From: Cacajao melanocephalus
Lineage: Eukaryota > Chordata > Mammalia > Primates > Pitheciidae
Reading direction: 5' to 3'
Assembly (NCBI GenBank): GCA_963573385.1
Contig: CAUYLG010005252.1
Span: 28,210 to 92,209, forward strand
Length of the DNA stretch: 64,000 bases
Shown here: piece after piece, positions 10,340-22,859 of the stretch
Position numbering within the stretch: the stretch's first letter is position 1
Layout: every line of letters begins with the position of its first letter
Position numbers and translations under genes: made by a program
Notes under the pieces: generated by a model
The model's input: the letters and a program-made list of their open reading frames with translations, nothing else
Told to the model about the DNA's origin: nothing
Database searches by the model: none

Positions 10340-11357
10340 ACCCTACCCATTCCCGTGGCTTTCAGCAGCTGTCTGTATAAATGTCTGTCTCCAGCCCAGA
10401 CCTCTCTTCTGAATTCGAGACTACAGCCGACTCCATCTAACAGATATCTCAAGCCTAATATATCCAAACACTGGATTCCTGATCTCTTCGAAGCCTGCTC
10501 CTCCTCTTCCCCATCGCAGTCGATGACAACCCTGTGCTTCTAGTTGCTCAGATCAAAATCCTGGAGTCACTCTTGACTCCTTTATCTCATCATTCCATGT
10601 CTAGTCCATCAGGACATCCTGTTGACGCTAGCCTCAGGTGAATCCAGAACCTGACCACTCCTCAGTTCTTCCACTGCATCGCCAGGGGCTGAGCCAGCAT
10701 CCTTCACCCAGGCTTCTCCTGCGGATGACCCCCCTGGTCTACCTTCCCTCTCCCCTCCTTTGGTATTACAACAATTACTCAATTCAACAGTCGGAGTAAA
10801 CCTAAAACACCACAGCACAGTACTCCTCTGCTCAAAATCCTCCAAGGTGGTCCTTAGCAAAAGCCGTGGTCCTTGGGGTGAGCTACAGAAATGGCCAAGT
10901 ACAACTTCTCTTATATCATCTCCTACTGCTGTCCCTCTCGCTCCGGATACACTAGCCTCCTGGCTGGGCCCCAGACACTTCAGGAATAACCCCCCAACAC
11001 ACACGCACATTTTAAGCCCTTTGCTCTAGCTGTTCCCACTGCCTGAACACAAACTCCCCCACCTCCTTCAAGACTTTCTGCAAATCTCACCGGTTCAATG
11101 CAGCTCACCTGGACCTCAACCTGATTCAGTACTGACGGACCCCCGACAGCACTCCCAATCTCCCCTTACTCTTTTATTGAATCCCTGCCTGACATGTTAC
11201 ATAGTTTACTTATTCATTACCGTATTATTGTCTGTATCCCCCCACTAAAATATAACCCCCATGAAGGCAGGTGTCTCATCTATTTTGTTCACCAGTGCCT
11301 AGAGCAATGTCTGGCAGATAGTAAGTATATAATAGGTGTTGAATGAAAGAATGAGTA
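10340..11357 (+). mobile_element. L2 LINE, about 1 kb of 3' end
   Basis: Recognisable L2 consensus phrases in order: 'ctccagcccagacctctc' (10391), 'agttgctcagatcaaaatcctggagtcactcttgactcc' type text (10545-10582), 'cactcctctgctcaaaatcctccaaggtgg' type text (about 10822-10852), and the terminal 'ctaaaatataacccccatgaaggcagg...ttgaatgaaagaatg' (about 11245-11353). Long dead: frameshifts and stops throughout. The 5' limit is uncertain and the element may reach back towards 10060. Confidence 0.75.
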
Positions 11358-11776
11358 CCTGAGATGGTTTCAGGAGTGTTGGAATTCCCCCTGTCAAAAT
11401 GCCTCCCTGTGTCCCTTGGTTGATACCTGAAACCTTACCACTCCCGTTTCCTTCCTTTGTCCAGTGGTTTTGGCCCCAGTTTAAAATGCAAGTGCTCCTG
11501 GGAGAGGCGTTAAGCTTTATCAGTCATTTTCATTCTGATGTGAATGGTGATCTCAGTTTTGTTGGTTACAAGAGAAATCGGGCTTCTCTGACATTCTGGT
11601 ATGTTTGTACTCAATTTTCAATGTAATAGAAAAAATTAGAAATGACACAAATTCAAATATTTCCCATTTACTTTAGGATGCATTATAGGCCTGTGTTTCA
11701 GAGGCTGCTGTAGCTGATAATTTGTTTAAATGAATAGTAAAATTGTTTTGCATCCCCTTTACACACAAGTGAAGAA

Positions 11777-12035
11777 ATAATAATAATAGCTAACACTATT
11801 AAGTGCTCTGTGCCAGGTACTGCGATAGGCATCTTACAGGCATTATCTTATTTAATCCTCATCACAACCCAATAAGCTCTGTGTTATTGTCATTATTATC
11901 CCCATTTTATAGATATGGAAACTGAGACTTCGAGACTTAAATTATAATGTCCAGGGTCACCCAACTGACAAACAGTGGAGACTGGAGTTAGACCAGGAGT
12001 ATCTGACACCAAACTCGGGCTCCACTATTATCTTA
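11777..12035 (-). repeat. MIR SINE, nearly full length
   Basis: Reverse MIR running from 'aataatagctaacactattaagtgctc' through 'ttatttaatcctcatcacaaccc' and 'tatccccattttatagat' to 'aaactcgggctccactatt'. Good order and length for a near-complete copy. Confidence 0.7.
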
Positions 12036-12604
12036 TTCCTTCTTCTGAGGGGTTAACTGTGGGTAAGCTGGTGTAGGCAGGACTTCGGGGAGATGAACAG
12101 TGTGAAATGATTGCAAATATGCTGCAGATAATTCACAAAGAGCCAAGTCATGGGAACAGAGTGTATGTGTGTTAGGGGGTCACGTGCAGGATTTATAGCC
12201 CAGCTTTTCTAAAGGTAGGCACTGTATAAATCTAGCAAGTAAATATTACCTTCATGCTTCTTTAGTTTCATTTTTCACTTCTCTTTTCAGCTGTGAAATG
12301 TGTTCTTTCCTTTCCAGAATAAGGTACTTCCTAAATATTTGGTCTTGCAGTATACGCCCATATTCCAGCTTTTAACTTTGGAACGCAGCCCTGGGTGTGC
12401 TCTTTTGAGGTAACAAATTCTCAACGTGACAAAGGGAGACCATTGTGAATTCTGATTTGGAAATTTGGGAGGTGGTGGGAGCAGAGGAGGAAGTCTGTCA
12501 TTGAATGATTTGATTCTCCAGCTAAAGAATCTTCCATAGGTCTTCATGTGTGCCCTCTTTGTACATAGAATTATGCTTATATTTGCATGAGCCTTTTCTC
12601 TCCT

Positions 12605-12712
12605 CTTCCTTACTACATTTTAGGTGTCTTCAAGAAGAGAACTGTGTTCATTCTTTGAGCAGAACATAATGCCTTGTACATATGGACACTCAATTTGTGT
12701 TGAGTGCATGAT
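12605..12712 (+). repeat. L2 3'-end fragment
   Basis: Terminal L2-like sequence: 'gaactgtgttcattc...aatgccttgtacat...actcaatttgtgttgagtgcatg'. Diverged. Confidence 0.5.
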
Positions 12713-12849
12713 TCACTCTGGAAAAGATTTTTAAATGTGACCACAGATATTTTCTTTGGAAACAATTAAGAGTACACTGAATTTGTTAATTACAGTGTAT
12801 TTGTAAGAGTGAAAACCTGGAAATGAACTAAATAGTCAACAAAAATGCT

Positions 12850-13082
12850 GGTTAAATAATAACACTGAGAGATTATTCTAAGTGTCTCACATATATGAGG
12901 TCATTTGCTCCTCCAAACCACCCTGTGAAGGAATTGCTTTTATCCCCATTTTACAGGTGAGGGAAACCAAAGCACAGAAAGGTTTACTCACTCGCCCATG
13001 TTTTCACAGCCAGTTAATGTTGAAAGACCTGGGATTTGAACCCTAGAAGTTTTCAGAATTTATGCTCTTAACTGCCATATAG
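12850..13082 (-). repeat. MIR SINE
   Basis: Reverse MIR with 'tatccccattttacaggtgaggg' (12941-12963), 'cacagccagttaatg' and 'gggatttgaacccta' (13031-13045) in the expected order. Confidence 0.7.
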
Positions 13083-13369
13083 ATGAACTAGAGTGCATTT
13101 ATACAGTGAAATCCTACGTAGACGTGAACAATATTACAGAAGAGTATTAGTAACATGGAAAAAGATGATTTACATTAAAAGAAAAACAAGTCACAAAAAT
13201 ATTACAGGCAATATGATTTCATTTTCCTTTTAAAGTCATGTTTATATTTGAACTAGGGAAAAGACTAAATAGGGTTCACGTCAAAATGTTGACAGTATCC
13301 TCAAGCTGTGGTATGTGGAAAAAAATGTTGACAGTAGCTTTCTTTGGGAGGTGGGATTACATGTAAACG

Positions 13370-13388
13370 TTTCTTCTTCTTCTTCTTC
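13370..13388 (+). repeat. (TTC)n microsatellite
   Basis: A short uninterrupted run of about six TTC units. Confidence 0.7.
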
Positions 13389-13982
13389 CCTATCTGACCC
13401 AAGACTTGGAAAGCCAGGTTGCCAAGCAGGCTCTTCCACTTCCCTAGGCGCACACACTTCTTGACACAGAGCCCTCCCCCGACTGCCTAGCCAGGGATGA
13501 CCCCACTAATAAATCTCTCCAAAATAACTCTCCCATCAAGTCTGTAAGGTGTCCCTTCTATTCTCTCCCTCTGCCCACCGCAGCAGCCACTCCACACTAA
13601 ATGCTGCCACCCACCTGCAAAACTTACCTGTCTGGTGTTTCTAGCCCAAATGCCTTGCATGTCCTCATTGCAATCCAAGCTGCCCGGTTGAAGTGTCAGC
13701 CACTCTGTGTTGATGGTAGAGAGCTAGGAGCACCAAGATGATGGGTAAATCTTAACAGTGACCTTTCGGGAAAATGTGTCATCCTTAGTTTCTAATCCAT
13801 ATGATTACCTGTATATAAGCGTGGGCATTTCCAACCAGGTAAAAGTGATTAGCAAGCCACAGTAGGAAGAGGGGAGTCAGAAAGCCCAGCTTAAATGTGC
13901 CTTCTGACAGCTTACCTTTTTTACCTCCATGTAGGGCCACGCACAACCATTCCTTCTCAAAGGCCGGAGATGGGAACATCAG

Positions 13983-14545
13983 TGTGGTGGTTAGACATTA
14001 GGTCAACTTAACTAAGCTGGAACCCCTTTCCCAGAATTGCCTTCCTTATGTGGTTCTGCATTAAGGTTGTCCACAACAGGTATCTGTGGAGCCTCTGGAT
14101 GGTGGACGTGAAGCAGCAGCATGCACTCATTGTCACCAGTCTGCTGGCGTACCCTGTTGGTGGGGCCCACGGCTCCTCCAGCTCCTGCTAGACCTCCTCC
14201 TTCAGCTACTCTGAGGCCCGGGCAAAGTACGTGTCCAGCTCTGTAGTAAAGATTCCAGCTTTATGTTTTTTAGTCAAGATCGGAAGCAGTGAGAGCAAAC
14301 AAGGGTTTTATATATGTCCTTGGGGGTTCCACTGTGGCCTCACTCTCTCCCACATCACGTCCTGCTTTCCTCCTGCCTTTTGGCATGACAGCAACTTCAG
14401 ACCCATCCTAAGATGCAGAGGTAGCAGCCTTCTGCTGGTTCTTCGCCAGTTCCCACAACTGGATAAGGTCTAAATTCTGTGATCAGTCCCTTCCCGCATG
14501 TCACTCACGGTGATGCTGCTTCCCTGATCAAGCCTGACTAATGCA
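13983..14545 (+). repeat. Possible old LTR, unclassified
   Basis: The left end (gtgtggtggttagacattaggtcaactt) and the right end (cttccctgatcaagcctgactaatgca) resemble the ends of ERVL/MaLR-type solo LTRs. The middle does not match anything I recall. Treat as a suggestion only. Confidence 0.25.
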
Positions 14546-14582
14546 TGAGTGTAGTGTTCCCACCTGTGACCAGGTTACTGTT

Positions 14583-14655
14583 TAGATATTTTTGTGAGTA
14601 AATAATACCTGGCACACTGTTGCCCTCAATATATACATTTGTTGAATTCATACTA
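14583..14655 (+). repeat. L2 3'-tip fragment
   Basis: Short 'aatacctggcacactgttgccctcaatatatacatttgttgaattcat' type tail, matching the end of L2 (or MIR). Confidence 0.4.
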
Positions 14656-14689
14656 ATTATGCCTGGTGAATATCAGGCACTCTAATAGG

Positions 14690-14930
14690 CACTTTAAATA
14701 CAGCTAAGTGTCTGGTCTTTGGAGACAGGATAGACACAGAGCCAGGTTCTGCCTGCTATGAGCTACGGGAACGTGGACACCTGACTTTACCTCCTAACAC
14801 CCAGTTTTTACAAGATGAAGCTAATAGTGGTACCTACCTCCATATGGTGGTTGTGAGAATGAAATGAAATAGTCCATGTGAAGTGTGTGGGGTGCACAGT
14901 GTCCTCATTTAATGTTAGCTGTTATCATCC
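14690..14930 (+). repeat. MIR SINE
   Basis: Forward MIR: 'ggagacaggatagacacagagccaggttctgcc...ctgactttacctcc...gtacctacctcc...gtggttgtgagaatgaaatgaaata'. Near full length but diverged. Confidence 0.6.
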
Positions 14931-14934
14931 TTCT

Positions 14935-15132
14935 TCCTTGTAAGAAAGATTCGTTGAGCATCTACTATGTACCCTGAATTCACCACAGCCCTGCCAAAGA
15001 GACTTACCACCATTATACAGGTGCAAAACAGGAGCTAAGAGGTTAACTTCCTTGCCCAAGATTTCTTTGTAGCAAATTATAGAATTGGGATTTGAACCCA
15101 AGTCTACACAAACCCAGAGGCCGTGCACTGGC
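14935..15132 (-). repeat. MIR SINE
   Basis: Reverse MIR lying directly after the forward copy: 'ttgagcatctactatgtacc' (14954-14973), 'aagaggttaacttccttgcccaag' (15037-15060), 'gggatttgaacccaagtct' (15087-15105). The two opposed MIRs form a loose inverted pair. Confidence 0.65.
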
Positions 15133-15729
15133 CACTACTCTCCATAACATTTCAGGCACTAGAACAAAAATGGAGGAGAGAGGAAGCCTTTGGGAGAAGT
15201 CCCCCAACCCACAGTTCAGAGAGCAGAGCTGAAGAGGGTGCAGAATGGCCTTTCTCCTTCTTTTGGAAGACCCATAGTAATGCTGATGCCTTCACAACCC
15301 ATGTGAATATTTAAGAACCTCTGCTGGCAGAGTTCTCCCTTCCATCACATCCCCGTCTTTCCTCCAGTCTGCTTATCTAGAAGCCATAGGATGGACCAGA
15401 TCCCACCTATCCCACTGGGCTATCTTTATACACTACGCTTAGGCAAAACTCTCCTGGCAGCTCAGCCCCAGCTCATCCCAAGGGGAAACCAGAGTACTCG
15501 GAGTGTGGGGGAAATTCAAGCCTCATTCTACAGCAGCCTAAGTTGTTAAGATAACACGTTGTGGTAACATGGCTAACATGACTACCCTTGTGATTCTCAG
15601 CCACACTTAGCCCCAAAGACAGAAAGCAGCAAAGTTACTTACGGCCTGATCCTGGGGACTGGCTCTCAGGGTGGGAGAATTCATCTACCATGTGTGAATT
15701 CGAGTGATGGCCCCCTCTACTTCAGCAAG

Positions 15730-15835
15730 TTAGTGGTGCATGCTGATTATGTAACTATCTTGGTCTTCTGTTTGCTCATCTGCAAAGTGGGAATGGGTGG
15801 CCTCATGTCCTGAGGCTCTTTGCAAACAGAAGTCG
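15730..15835 (+). repeat. MIR SINE fragment (weak)
   Basis: A core of the type 'tgctcatctgcaaagtgggaatggg' at about 15774-15797. Short and diverged. Confidence 0.4.
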
Positions 15836-16024
15836 ATACCAAGGGAAGTTCTCCATCCCCAAAGCTACGACGTTAGTTACTTGTTAAGGCCCTGAGAAAG
15901 TTAGCTTCATCTGGGTGACCTGCTGACCCCCAGAAGGTCAAGGCTCAGACCCGTCCACTATTGTGCCCACTCTTTTAGGTGCTCAAAGGCTGTCACAAAG
16001 TGGAAGCCGTTCCCACACGCATTC

Positions 16025-16455
16025 AGTTTTTGCCATAGAAAATTACCACTAGCTGGGTGTTTTAAAACAATAGCAATTTATTCTCTCACAGTTTTGGAGG
16101 CCAGAAGTTCCAAATCCAGCAGGGTGTGCTGCCTGCAGCAGCTCTCGGGGAGAACCCCTTCTTTGTCCCTTCCAGATTCTGCTGGCTGGCAGCGTTCCTT
16201 GGCTTGTGGCCACATCACTCTGTCTCCATGGCCACCTTGCATCCTCCTCTCCTGGCAGTCAGATCTCCCTCCGCTTCGCTCTTACAAGGACATGGATTTC
16301 AGGCTCCCCAGATAATCCCGGACGACATCTTCATCTCAAAATTCTTAATCACACCTACAAAGACCCTTTTTCCTGATAAGCTAACATTGATACTTTCTGG
16401 GGATTAGGACATGGACACACATTCTGAGGGGCCGCTATTCAACCCACTACCCTAC
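16025..16455 (-). mobile_element. MLT1-type MaLR solo LTR
   Basis: Reverse-oriented LTR text: 'caatttattctctcacagttttggaggccagaagttcc' (about 16074-16110), 'ggcagcgttccttggcttgtggccacatcactctg' type text (16189-16222), and 'ctcttacaaggacatgg'. This matches MLT1-family LTRs of the ancient non-autonomous ERVL-MaLR group. No internal retroviral coding sequence is present. Confidence 0.65.
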
Positions 16456-16539
16456 CCTAAGCTACATGAGTGTTTCTTCACCCATTTTCACCTGAATCTC
16501 AAGCCCAACGTTTGCTAATTCCTGAAACTTTAGCAACCT

Positions 16540-16810
16540 CTTTCTCTTACTGAGGCTCAGTTTCTTCACTTATAAACAGAAATTATTGGCGTATGTTAGA
16601 TATGAAGTGAGTGGTGACGAAGTCCATAGAGTGCAGCACTATAGAAGGTGCTCCTCCCCGCAGAACTCAGTCTCACATTTAAACACCCTTTCAGGTAATC
16701 ACCCTTGGCTGTTTAGAGAAATTGAATGCTTGGAGAGGTTCAGCAACCTGGCCGAGCCAACTCAGCTGGGTAGGAACGGGCCTGGCTTTAAACCCCAAAG
16801 ACCATTCTGA
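16540..16810. repeat. MIR-like fragments
   Basis: A forward-type 'tgaggctcagtttcttcacttataaac' at 16551-16577 is followed by a reverse-type 'gagaaattgaatgcttggagaggttcagcaacc' (16717-16749). Probably two decayed MIR copies; boundaries unclear. Confidence 0.4.
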
Positions 16811-16887
16811 TCCTCAACCTCCCTAACCCCTTTACCTTCTTAACTATTCCAGGCCAGTTCAAACATATTCAATGGAGCTAGATAGAA

Positions 16888-17641
16888 ACAGAGAAATGCA
16901 AATCAAAACACATTGAGATACCATCTCATGCCAGTTAGAATAGTGATCGTTAAAAAATCTGGAGACAACAGATGCTGGAGAGGATATGGAGAAATAGGAA
17001 CACTTTTCCACTGTTGGTGGGAGCGTAAATTAGTTCAGCCATTGTGGACAACACTGTAGCGATTCCTCAAGGACCTAGAACTACACATACCATTTGACCC
17101 AAAGGATTACAAATCCTTCTATTATAAAGACACATGCACACCTATGTTCATCGCGGCACTGTTTACAATAGCAATGTCTTGGAACCAACAACTGAAATGC
17201 CCATCAATGATAGACTGGACAAGGAAAATGTGGCACATATACACCATTGAATACTATGCAGCTATAAAAAATGATGAGTTCGTGTCCTTTGCAGGGACAT
17301 GGATGAAGCTGGAAACCATCATTCTCAGCAAACTGACACAAGAACAGAAAACCAGACACCACATGTTCTCACTCATAGGTGGGTGTTGAACAATGAGAAC
17401 ACATGGACACAGGGAGGGGAACATCACATACCGGGGCCTGTTGGGGGGTTGGGGAGCTAGGGGAAGGATAACAGGGGGTGGGGGATTGGGGAAGGATAAC
17501 ATCAGGAGAAATATTTAATGTAGATGATGGGGGGATGCAGCAAACCACCGTGGCATGTGTATACCTATGTAACAATCCTGCATGATCTGCACATGTACCC
17601 CAGAACTTAAAGTATAATAAAAAATTAAAATTTTTTTAAAA
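16888..17641 (+). mobile_element. L1 LINE 3' end (5'-truncated)
   Basis: About 750 bp of L1: the last part of ORF2 (endpoint near 17390), the 3' UTR with its G-rich stretch (17438-17490) and an AATAAA-like A-rich tail (17615-17643). The 17228-17389 frame translates to the familiar ORF2 C-terminus with HIYTIEYYAAIKNDEFVSF. The upstream part is disrupted, so this is a dead truncated insertion. It is the youngest-looking repeat left of 27.7 kb. Confidence 0.9.
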
Positions 17642-17644
17642 AAG

Positions 17645-19025
17645 AAAATGTCTTCTCAAAGGAAGCTGAACAGTGTTCTTTTTGGTGGGGTTCTTAGAAC
17701 CATCCTCTTCTAATTAGCTTTATAAATGTTCCCTCCTCTCTTTTTACTCTTCTCTGAATGCATTCTAAGTTCTCTGTCATTGTCAAAACAGGGTCCTAAG
17801 AGTAAACACCTTTATCTGGCAATCAGAAATCAGCCATCAACCCTCATTCTATTCACAGTCCTCCTATTAATATAACTCTTGGCAAACTCACCTTTCCTTC
17901 CTTATTTCAGCTGGCATTCAATCTGTAATATCTTCTCTCTCTGACCCCTGGTTCTTCTCCCTCTCACCCAAGGATGAATAATAAATGATGGCTCAGTTTG
18001 TATTTGCACTCTGGATTATTCTTTCCTGAATGGTCACTGTGCATGCATCTCTCTTAGAATTCCACATGTTAATTTCCAGCTTGCTCTCCTACAGTATCAG
18101 AAGTGATGCAAGACTAGAGTTGTATAGCCATGAACATTTCTGGTTCCTAGTCTGAAACAGGTCAGGTAACACTTTACCTGATATGACATTTGGGACCTGG
18201 CCACCTCAATAGACAAAAAGGGATATTTGTTCTCTAAAACTTCTTTTTTTAAAGATGATGCACTGTTCTAATTGTAAAGTCCAACGATCTTTATATAGGG
18301 ATACCCTTGGGTCAACCTGCAGCAGTCTCATCCCTGAAATCCAAAAGAATATAGACTACATGATAGGAATAATTCCAAATATTTACATTCCTGGAACGGT
18401 AAACCCAAATACCATATAACTAATTAACATTTGGCTGGTTCACTCTAAGTTGTTGATTAGGCCATTTCCCAAGTCTCCGGGGGCAGGGAAGTTATAACTA
18501 ATCACCACCCTGCTAGAGAGGTCGTTGCTCCATAATACATCTAGATATAGGCAAAGTCAAGAGGGCAACCAAAGAAATATCTTCTCAGTAGTGACTATCA
18601 TTAACTTGCCAAATGACTGCCACTCAGTGGAGCCTGGTGGAAACAAGAACTGGGCAGAGTTGTCAAATATGGCAGGACACTTCCAGTCACCTCTTCGTAT
18701 GACCCAGCTGAGGTACCGCTACCAGCTAGATAGGTTTTCCTTCAGTCAAAGTCATACTTGAAGGTGAGTTTCAATCTCTCAAGGTTTATCACTTTTTCCT
18801 CTTTCCATAGCAGATTCCAATTTTCTGCCTTTGTCATGTTTGGTCCTGCTTACATAATGATTTTTTGTGATGACTATAACCCCATTATTTTATTATTAAC
18901 CGCTAATTCTTGGTAATCATTTTTTTTAACCAATGACCAATTGACCAATGCCACCCATATCAACTGCTACTAGAGTTAGTTAGCAAGAATATATTCTGTT
19001 TTCTTCTCCTCTAGGGCACACGGCA
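17645..19025. other. Intergenic stretch, nothing recognised
   Basis: No gene or repeat family recognised. AT-rich, with short open frames lacking homology. A (T)7 tract and several TATTA-type runs only. Confidence 0.5.
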
Positions 19026-19029
19026 GAGT

Positions 19030-19322
19030 GAGCTTCTCAACCATTCTGCATTTGGACACAACTATTGGACTAGTCCTGCTAATGAAATGTAAGTAGAAGT
19101 GACTGTGTCACCTCCAGTTGAGGTGACGGAAGACCTGTTGCAATTCTTCTGTCTCTCCCCTCTCTTGCCACGTTATCTAGACGGTACAGCTGCAAGACAG
19201 AGAAGCATCCATCAACCCTAGATCCCTGAGTGACTTTGTGAACTAGAACCTCTCACTAGCCCCCTCCGGATATAGTGTGATCAATAAATAGATTTGTATT
19301 GTATTAAGCTCCAGGAATGTGG
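19030..19322 (+). mobile_element. MLT1-like MaLR LTR fragment
   Basis: LTR-like order: 'tggactagtcctgctaatgaaatgtaagtagaagtgactgtgtcacctcc', then 'gacagagaagcatccatcaaccctagatccctgagtgac', then 'atcaataaatagatttgtattgtattaagc' (a polyadenylation-like region). This resembles the 3' two-thirds of an MLT1 LTR; no coding part is present. Confidence 0.5.
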
Positions 19323-19324
19323 AA

Positions 19325-21180
19325 AATATTACCATAGGGTAATGTTGCCTATCTTGACTAACAGGCTGGAATAAAACAGCAACTCTGTGTGTGTGACCCA
19401 CGTGTTGTTAGGGATTTGCCAAGTTCTGATTCATTGAATTGACTTCCATTCCAATCAGCATAAGATCAGTCAATGATTCTAATTTATAGGAGGGCAGGCT
19501 GTAACCATAATAATCCTGTGATGAAGTGATATTGAAAGCATTTATAATTTATGTAGCATATCATAGTATTATTTGTTCTGGATAAACTGGTGATGGTATC
19601 TATTGGAACTGATTATACAGATGAAATACCCCAAAACACGTTTTCCTCTTAAAATCTGCTCAAAGTACAGGCATATTTATCCTTGTATTTATATTGAAAA
19701 GCTTATGCAAACTATTCTGTGTGGATAAATCAAGAACGTGTCAACAATTTCCCAAGTGGGCTTGGAAAGTGATTGGAGTAGTGTAGGACATCTTCAAACT
19801 GGTGTCCAAGTATTGGTCTAACAGAATTCATTTCCAGACCCTCAACTTTCACATGTGTTCAGTCTTCATGTTCACTGGAGGAAAACCTGAAGCAGAGCCT
19901 GGAGCCCACCTGCCGCTTCTCCTGTCTCTCAAAGGGGCATCCCTATCCTACGCTTCCGCAGGGAGGCACACCTGTCATTCACCCTGCATCCTTCCAGCCC
20001 TACATCCCTGTGGTGTGAGTGCCCCCAGGACACCAGACAACGAGAACTAGGAAATATTGGTGCCCAGACAAGGAGACGTTTGAAATACAGGCATCTAGAA
20101 AGCCTCTTGAATCAGACAACATACCCCTTCAATCATGATCTTTTTAAAATATATATTTCTAGCACATTTTATATTAAGAATTACCTCGAAAAGCTCATAA
20201 TGTAATTATGTTGTTTTGCTCAGTTGTACATTAATAGTATCTGTGATAATAATTCAATCCAAAAGAAATGTATAACACAAAGCCTTATGATTATAAATTT
20301 TTAAATTTTAAATTTTAATTTATGTGCCTCCTTTTGTTGCAGAGTAATATGATAGCGTGATCAGCGAAAGACTTTCAAGCATCAAAATATATTGTATGAG
20401 GGTAAAATTTTAAGAAGGAAATGGAATGTAAATATGTATCCAAGGAGAGAAAGAAATGATGAAAAATCTTTGACTGTTAAAAACAGGGCTTTTATATGTT
20501 TTTGAATAGATAATAGAAGGTATCAAATAACTGCAGTGTTTATATTGTACTGGAAACTTTAAAAGAGTAATGCAACAATTTTATGTTAAACTGTCAAGAT
20601 TTACAAAGCACCAGAAATTGCATCATTTACAACCATTAAAAATTATCATGAAACTTTTGGGATGTCAACTTGAAAGCGCACGATGACGCATAGACTTTTT
20701 CACAACTCTTTTCGGGGGATCTGCAAGCAAAGCACTGTGGAGGCTCTGGGTCCACACACACTGCAGCCCTGGACGGCCCCAGCCAGGCAGCCCAGCCGCG
20801 AATGCTGGTGCAGGCTGCTGCTCTTCACAGGGAAGGCCAGGGCTACAGACCTTGGCAGATAAGCAAATGTTCACAAAACAAATGAACACCTCGTCTTTCT
20901 CATTCTCACTCTGTCTTCTGTCCCTAACACGATCTTGAACAATATGCCTCCCTTCTTCAGGTTTTTAATCTTCTTGAGATTCTTGGAGAAAGAAAGCAAG
21001 GTGTCCTGTGGTCACATTATCCTGGAGGATATCAAGGATACCCTTAGCAGCACTGTGACCCAAACACCCCTACGCAGTCTTTTTGAACCCAGATTGTTTG
21101 GATTTTATTCCACAACAGAGTCACTCAATTTTTAAATATGTTTTTAACCCAGAAAGGCCAAACAGAACAGACACTAGGAC
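19325..21180. other. AT-rich intergenic stretch
   Basis: No gene recognised. 20130-20660 is strongly AT-rich (atatatattt, aaatttttaaattttaaatttt). 20690-20850 is a short GC-richer patch whose minus-strand frame (20665-20889) has several cysteines but no family I recognise. Confidence 0.5.
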
Positions 21181-21184
21181 TTTA

Positions 21185-21252
21185 CTTTCAATGATTTGAG
21201 GTGGTCTACCTTTCATTGAAAGGTCTACCCTTTCAATGATTTGAGGTGGAAG
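21185..21252. repeat. Local duplicated 20-mer with internal inverted repeat
   Basis: tttcaatgatttgaggtgg occurs twice (about 21187-21205 and 21232-21250). Between the copies lies ggtctacctttcattgaaaggtctacc, whose ctttcattgaaag core is a near-palindrome that is also complementary in part to the flanking copies. Confidence 0.7.
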
Positions 21253-22153
21253 TTTTCTCAGCCTCAGGAGAAAAACTTTCAGTTCTGGCCTTCAGTCAGG
21301 ATATATTGGACAGATCTGATTCTGCTGTATTTTCATTTACAGTCTAGAAGACAAAAGCATCAGGTATTAGAAAGAACCCTAAGTTTAAAGCTTGTATCTA
21401 ATACCACTTGGCTGGGTAACTTTAGCCAAGTCTCTTAACGTTCTTTGAGTATCAACCATAAACCAAAGAACTCTCAAGGAATGGATCCTGAATTTAAAGT
21501 GAAATATTAGCACGAAAATGCTTGGTAAGGAAAAGTACAGGCATAGCAGGGTACTCATTACCACAAAGATGGAATTTTCTATCAGCTTTGACAATCCATT
21601 GAACCACCGAATAATCTTTCTTGGTCCAGCCTAAATATCATTAACCATAATTCCAACCATTTTCTTTTCGCCTTTTGTTCCTCTTTGGAAAAAGAGACTA
21701 GTTTGTCACCATCTCTTATATAAGAATTGATTATCTATTTGAAAAGAGGGTACTTAAAACCAATTCTTCAGACGTGGAAGTCAAGGTATTCAACATCTCC
21801 ACATCACCCAGCCTGCCACTTAAGACTTTGATAACCAAATTCTGCCAAATTTCTTATGAGTCAAATTAAATCTCAACAATTTTATCCATGAAGCCATTTT
21901 CCGCTTGAAAATTTCCCTTAAATCTCTGAAAGTAAATCCTATCAGGGCAGTAGTTGGACTAGCTAAATTATTTGCTGTCTCTTCTATGCATTTAGTGAAG
22001 GCCCACCAAGACGGATGTTCTGCAGAGAGCAGTTCAATGTTAAAAGAACATGGAGCTAAGAACTTTCCTATCACACAAAGACCTCATTTAAGCCATCTTC
22101 GATATTTTCTACAATATGCAAATCATGAATGTTAAAAACAGAAACAAACAAGC

Positions 22154-22172
22154 AAAAAAAAAAAAAAAAAAC
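22154..22172 (+). repeat. Poly(A) tract
   Basis: An A run of about 18 preceded by A-rich (aaacagaaacaaacaagc) sequence. No retrotransposed body recognised immediately upstream. Confidence 0.7.
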
Positions 22173-22529
22173 AGAAGGATGCTTGCTGTCCATCCTCAAA
22201 GTCTTAACTCTCTCCCTGCTGAAGTCATGGGTGCACCACTACTGGGTAGAAAAGCACCTGGATGGGTAAGCAAGTTGAATAAAGAGGTGATGACTTGAAA
22301 TAAAAATCTAGTGCTGTCAGGCTTTCCATGGTATCTGAGCAGACACATTGGTCTCTGCCATCCTCCATCTCCTCTTTGCATAAATCCTGCCCCACCTCCA
22401 CCGCTAGAAGCACTCTCTACATATATAGGCAGCCAACACTGATTGATGCTCCACAGGAACCCAGGAACTGTAATACCAGCCCAGGCACAGGGATGCTCAC
22501 CCCTATGGCTCGATGGTCCAAAATCATCC

Positions 22530-22855
22530 CTTATTCATTCTCCCTTCCCATGCCCAAACTGCAGACCTCCATCCTTTGCATCTGTATGCAAGCTCCTGCT
22601 CATCCTTTAAGACTCAGCTCAGGAGTCCCAGGTCAAGCTCTTCTTCCTCTGTGTTCCCATAGAGCCTACAGCTATCTGTATCAAAGCACTAGTTATATTC
22701 CTGTAGTTATTTATTTACCTCCTACATTCCCAACCAGACTTTGAACAGCTCAAGGGCAAGAATCATGTTGTACTTACTTTTGAAATTCCTTTACCGAGAA
22801 TAATATTTGGCTCATAGTAAGTGCTTAATAAACATTTGATGAATAAATGAATGAT
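22530..22855 (+). repeat. L2 LINE 3' end
   Basis: 'ctcatcctttaagactcagctcagg' (22599-22623), 'tcttcttcctctgtgttcccatag', and the tail 'actttgaacagctcaagggcaagaatcatg...gtaagtgcttaataaacatttgatgaataaatgaatg' (22738-22853) match L2 3' ends. Confidence 0.7.
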
Positions 22856-22859
22856 TGCT

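Noticed and set aside
17144..17389. Small protein gene
   Set aside because: It is the L1 ORF2 C-terminus in a truncated dead element.
20665..20889. Cysteine-containing minus-strand frame in a GC-richer patch
   Set aside because: No family recognised, no splice sites or start context of note; 74 codons is within chance expectation.
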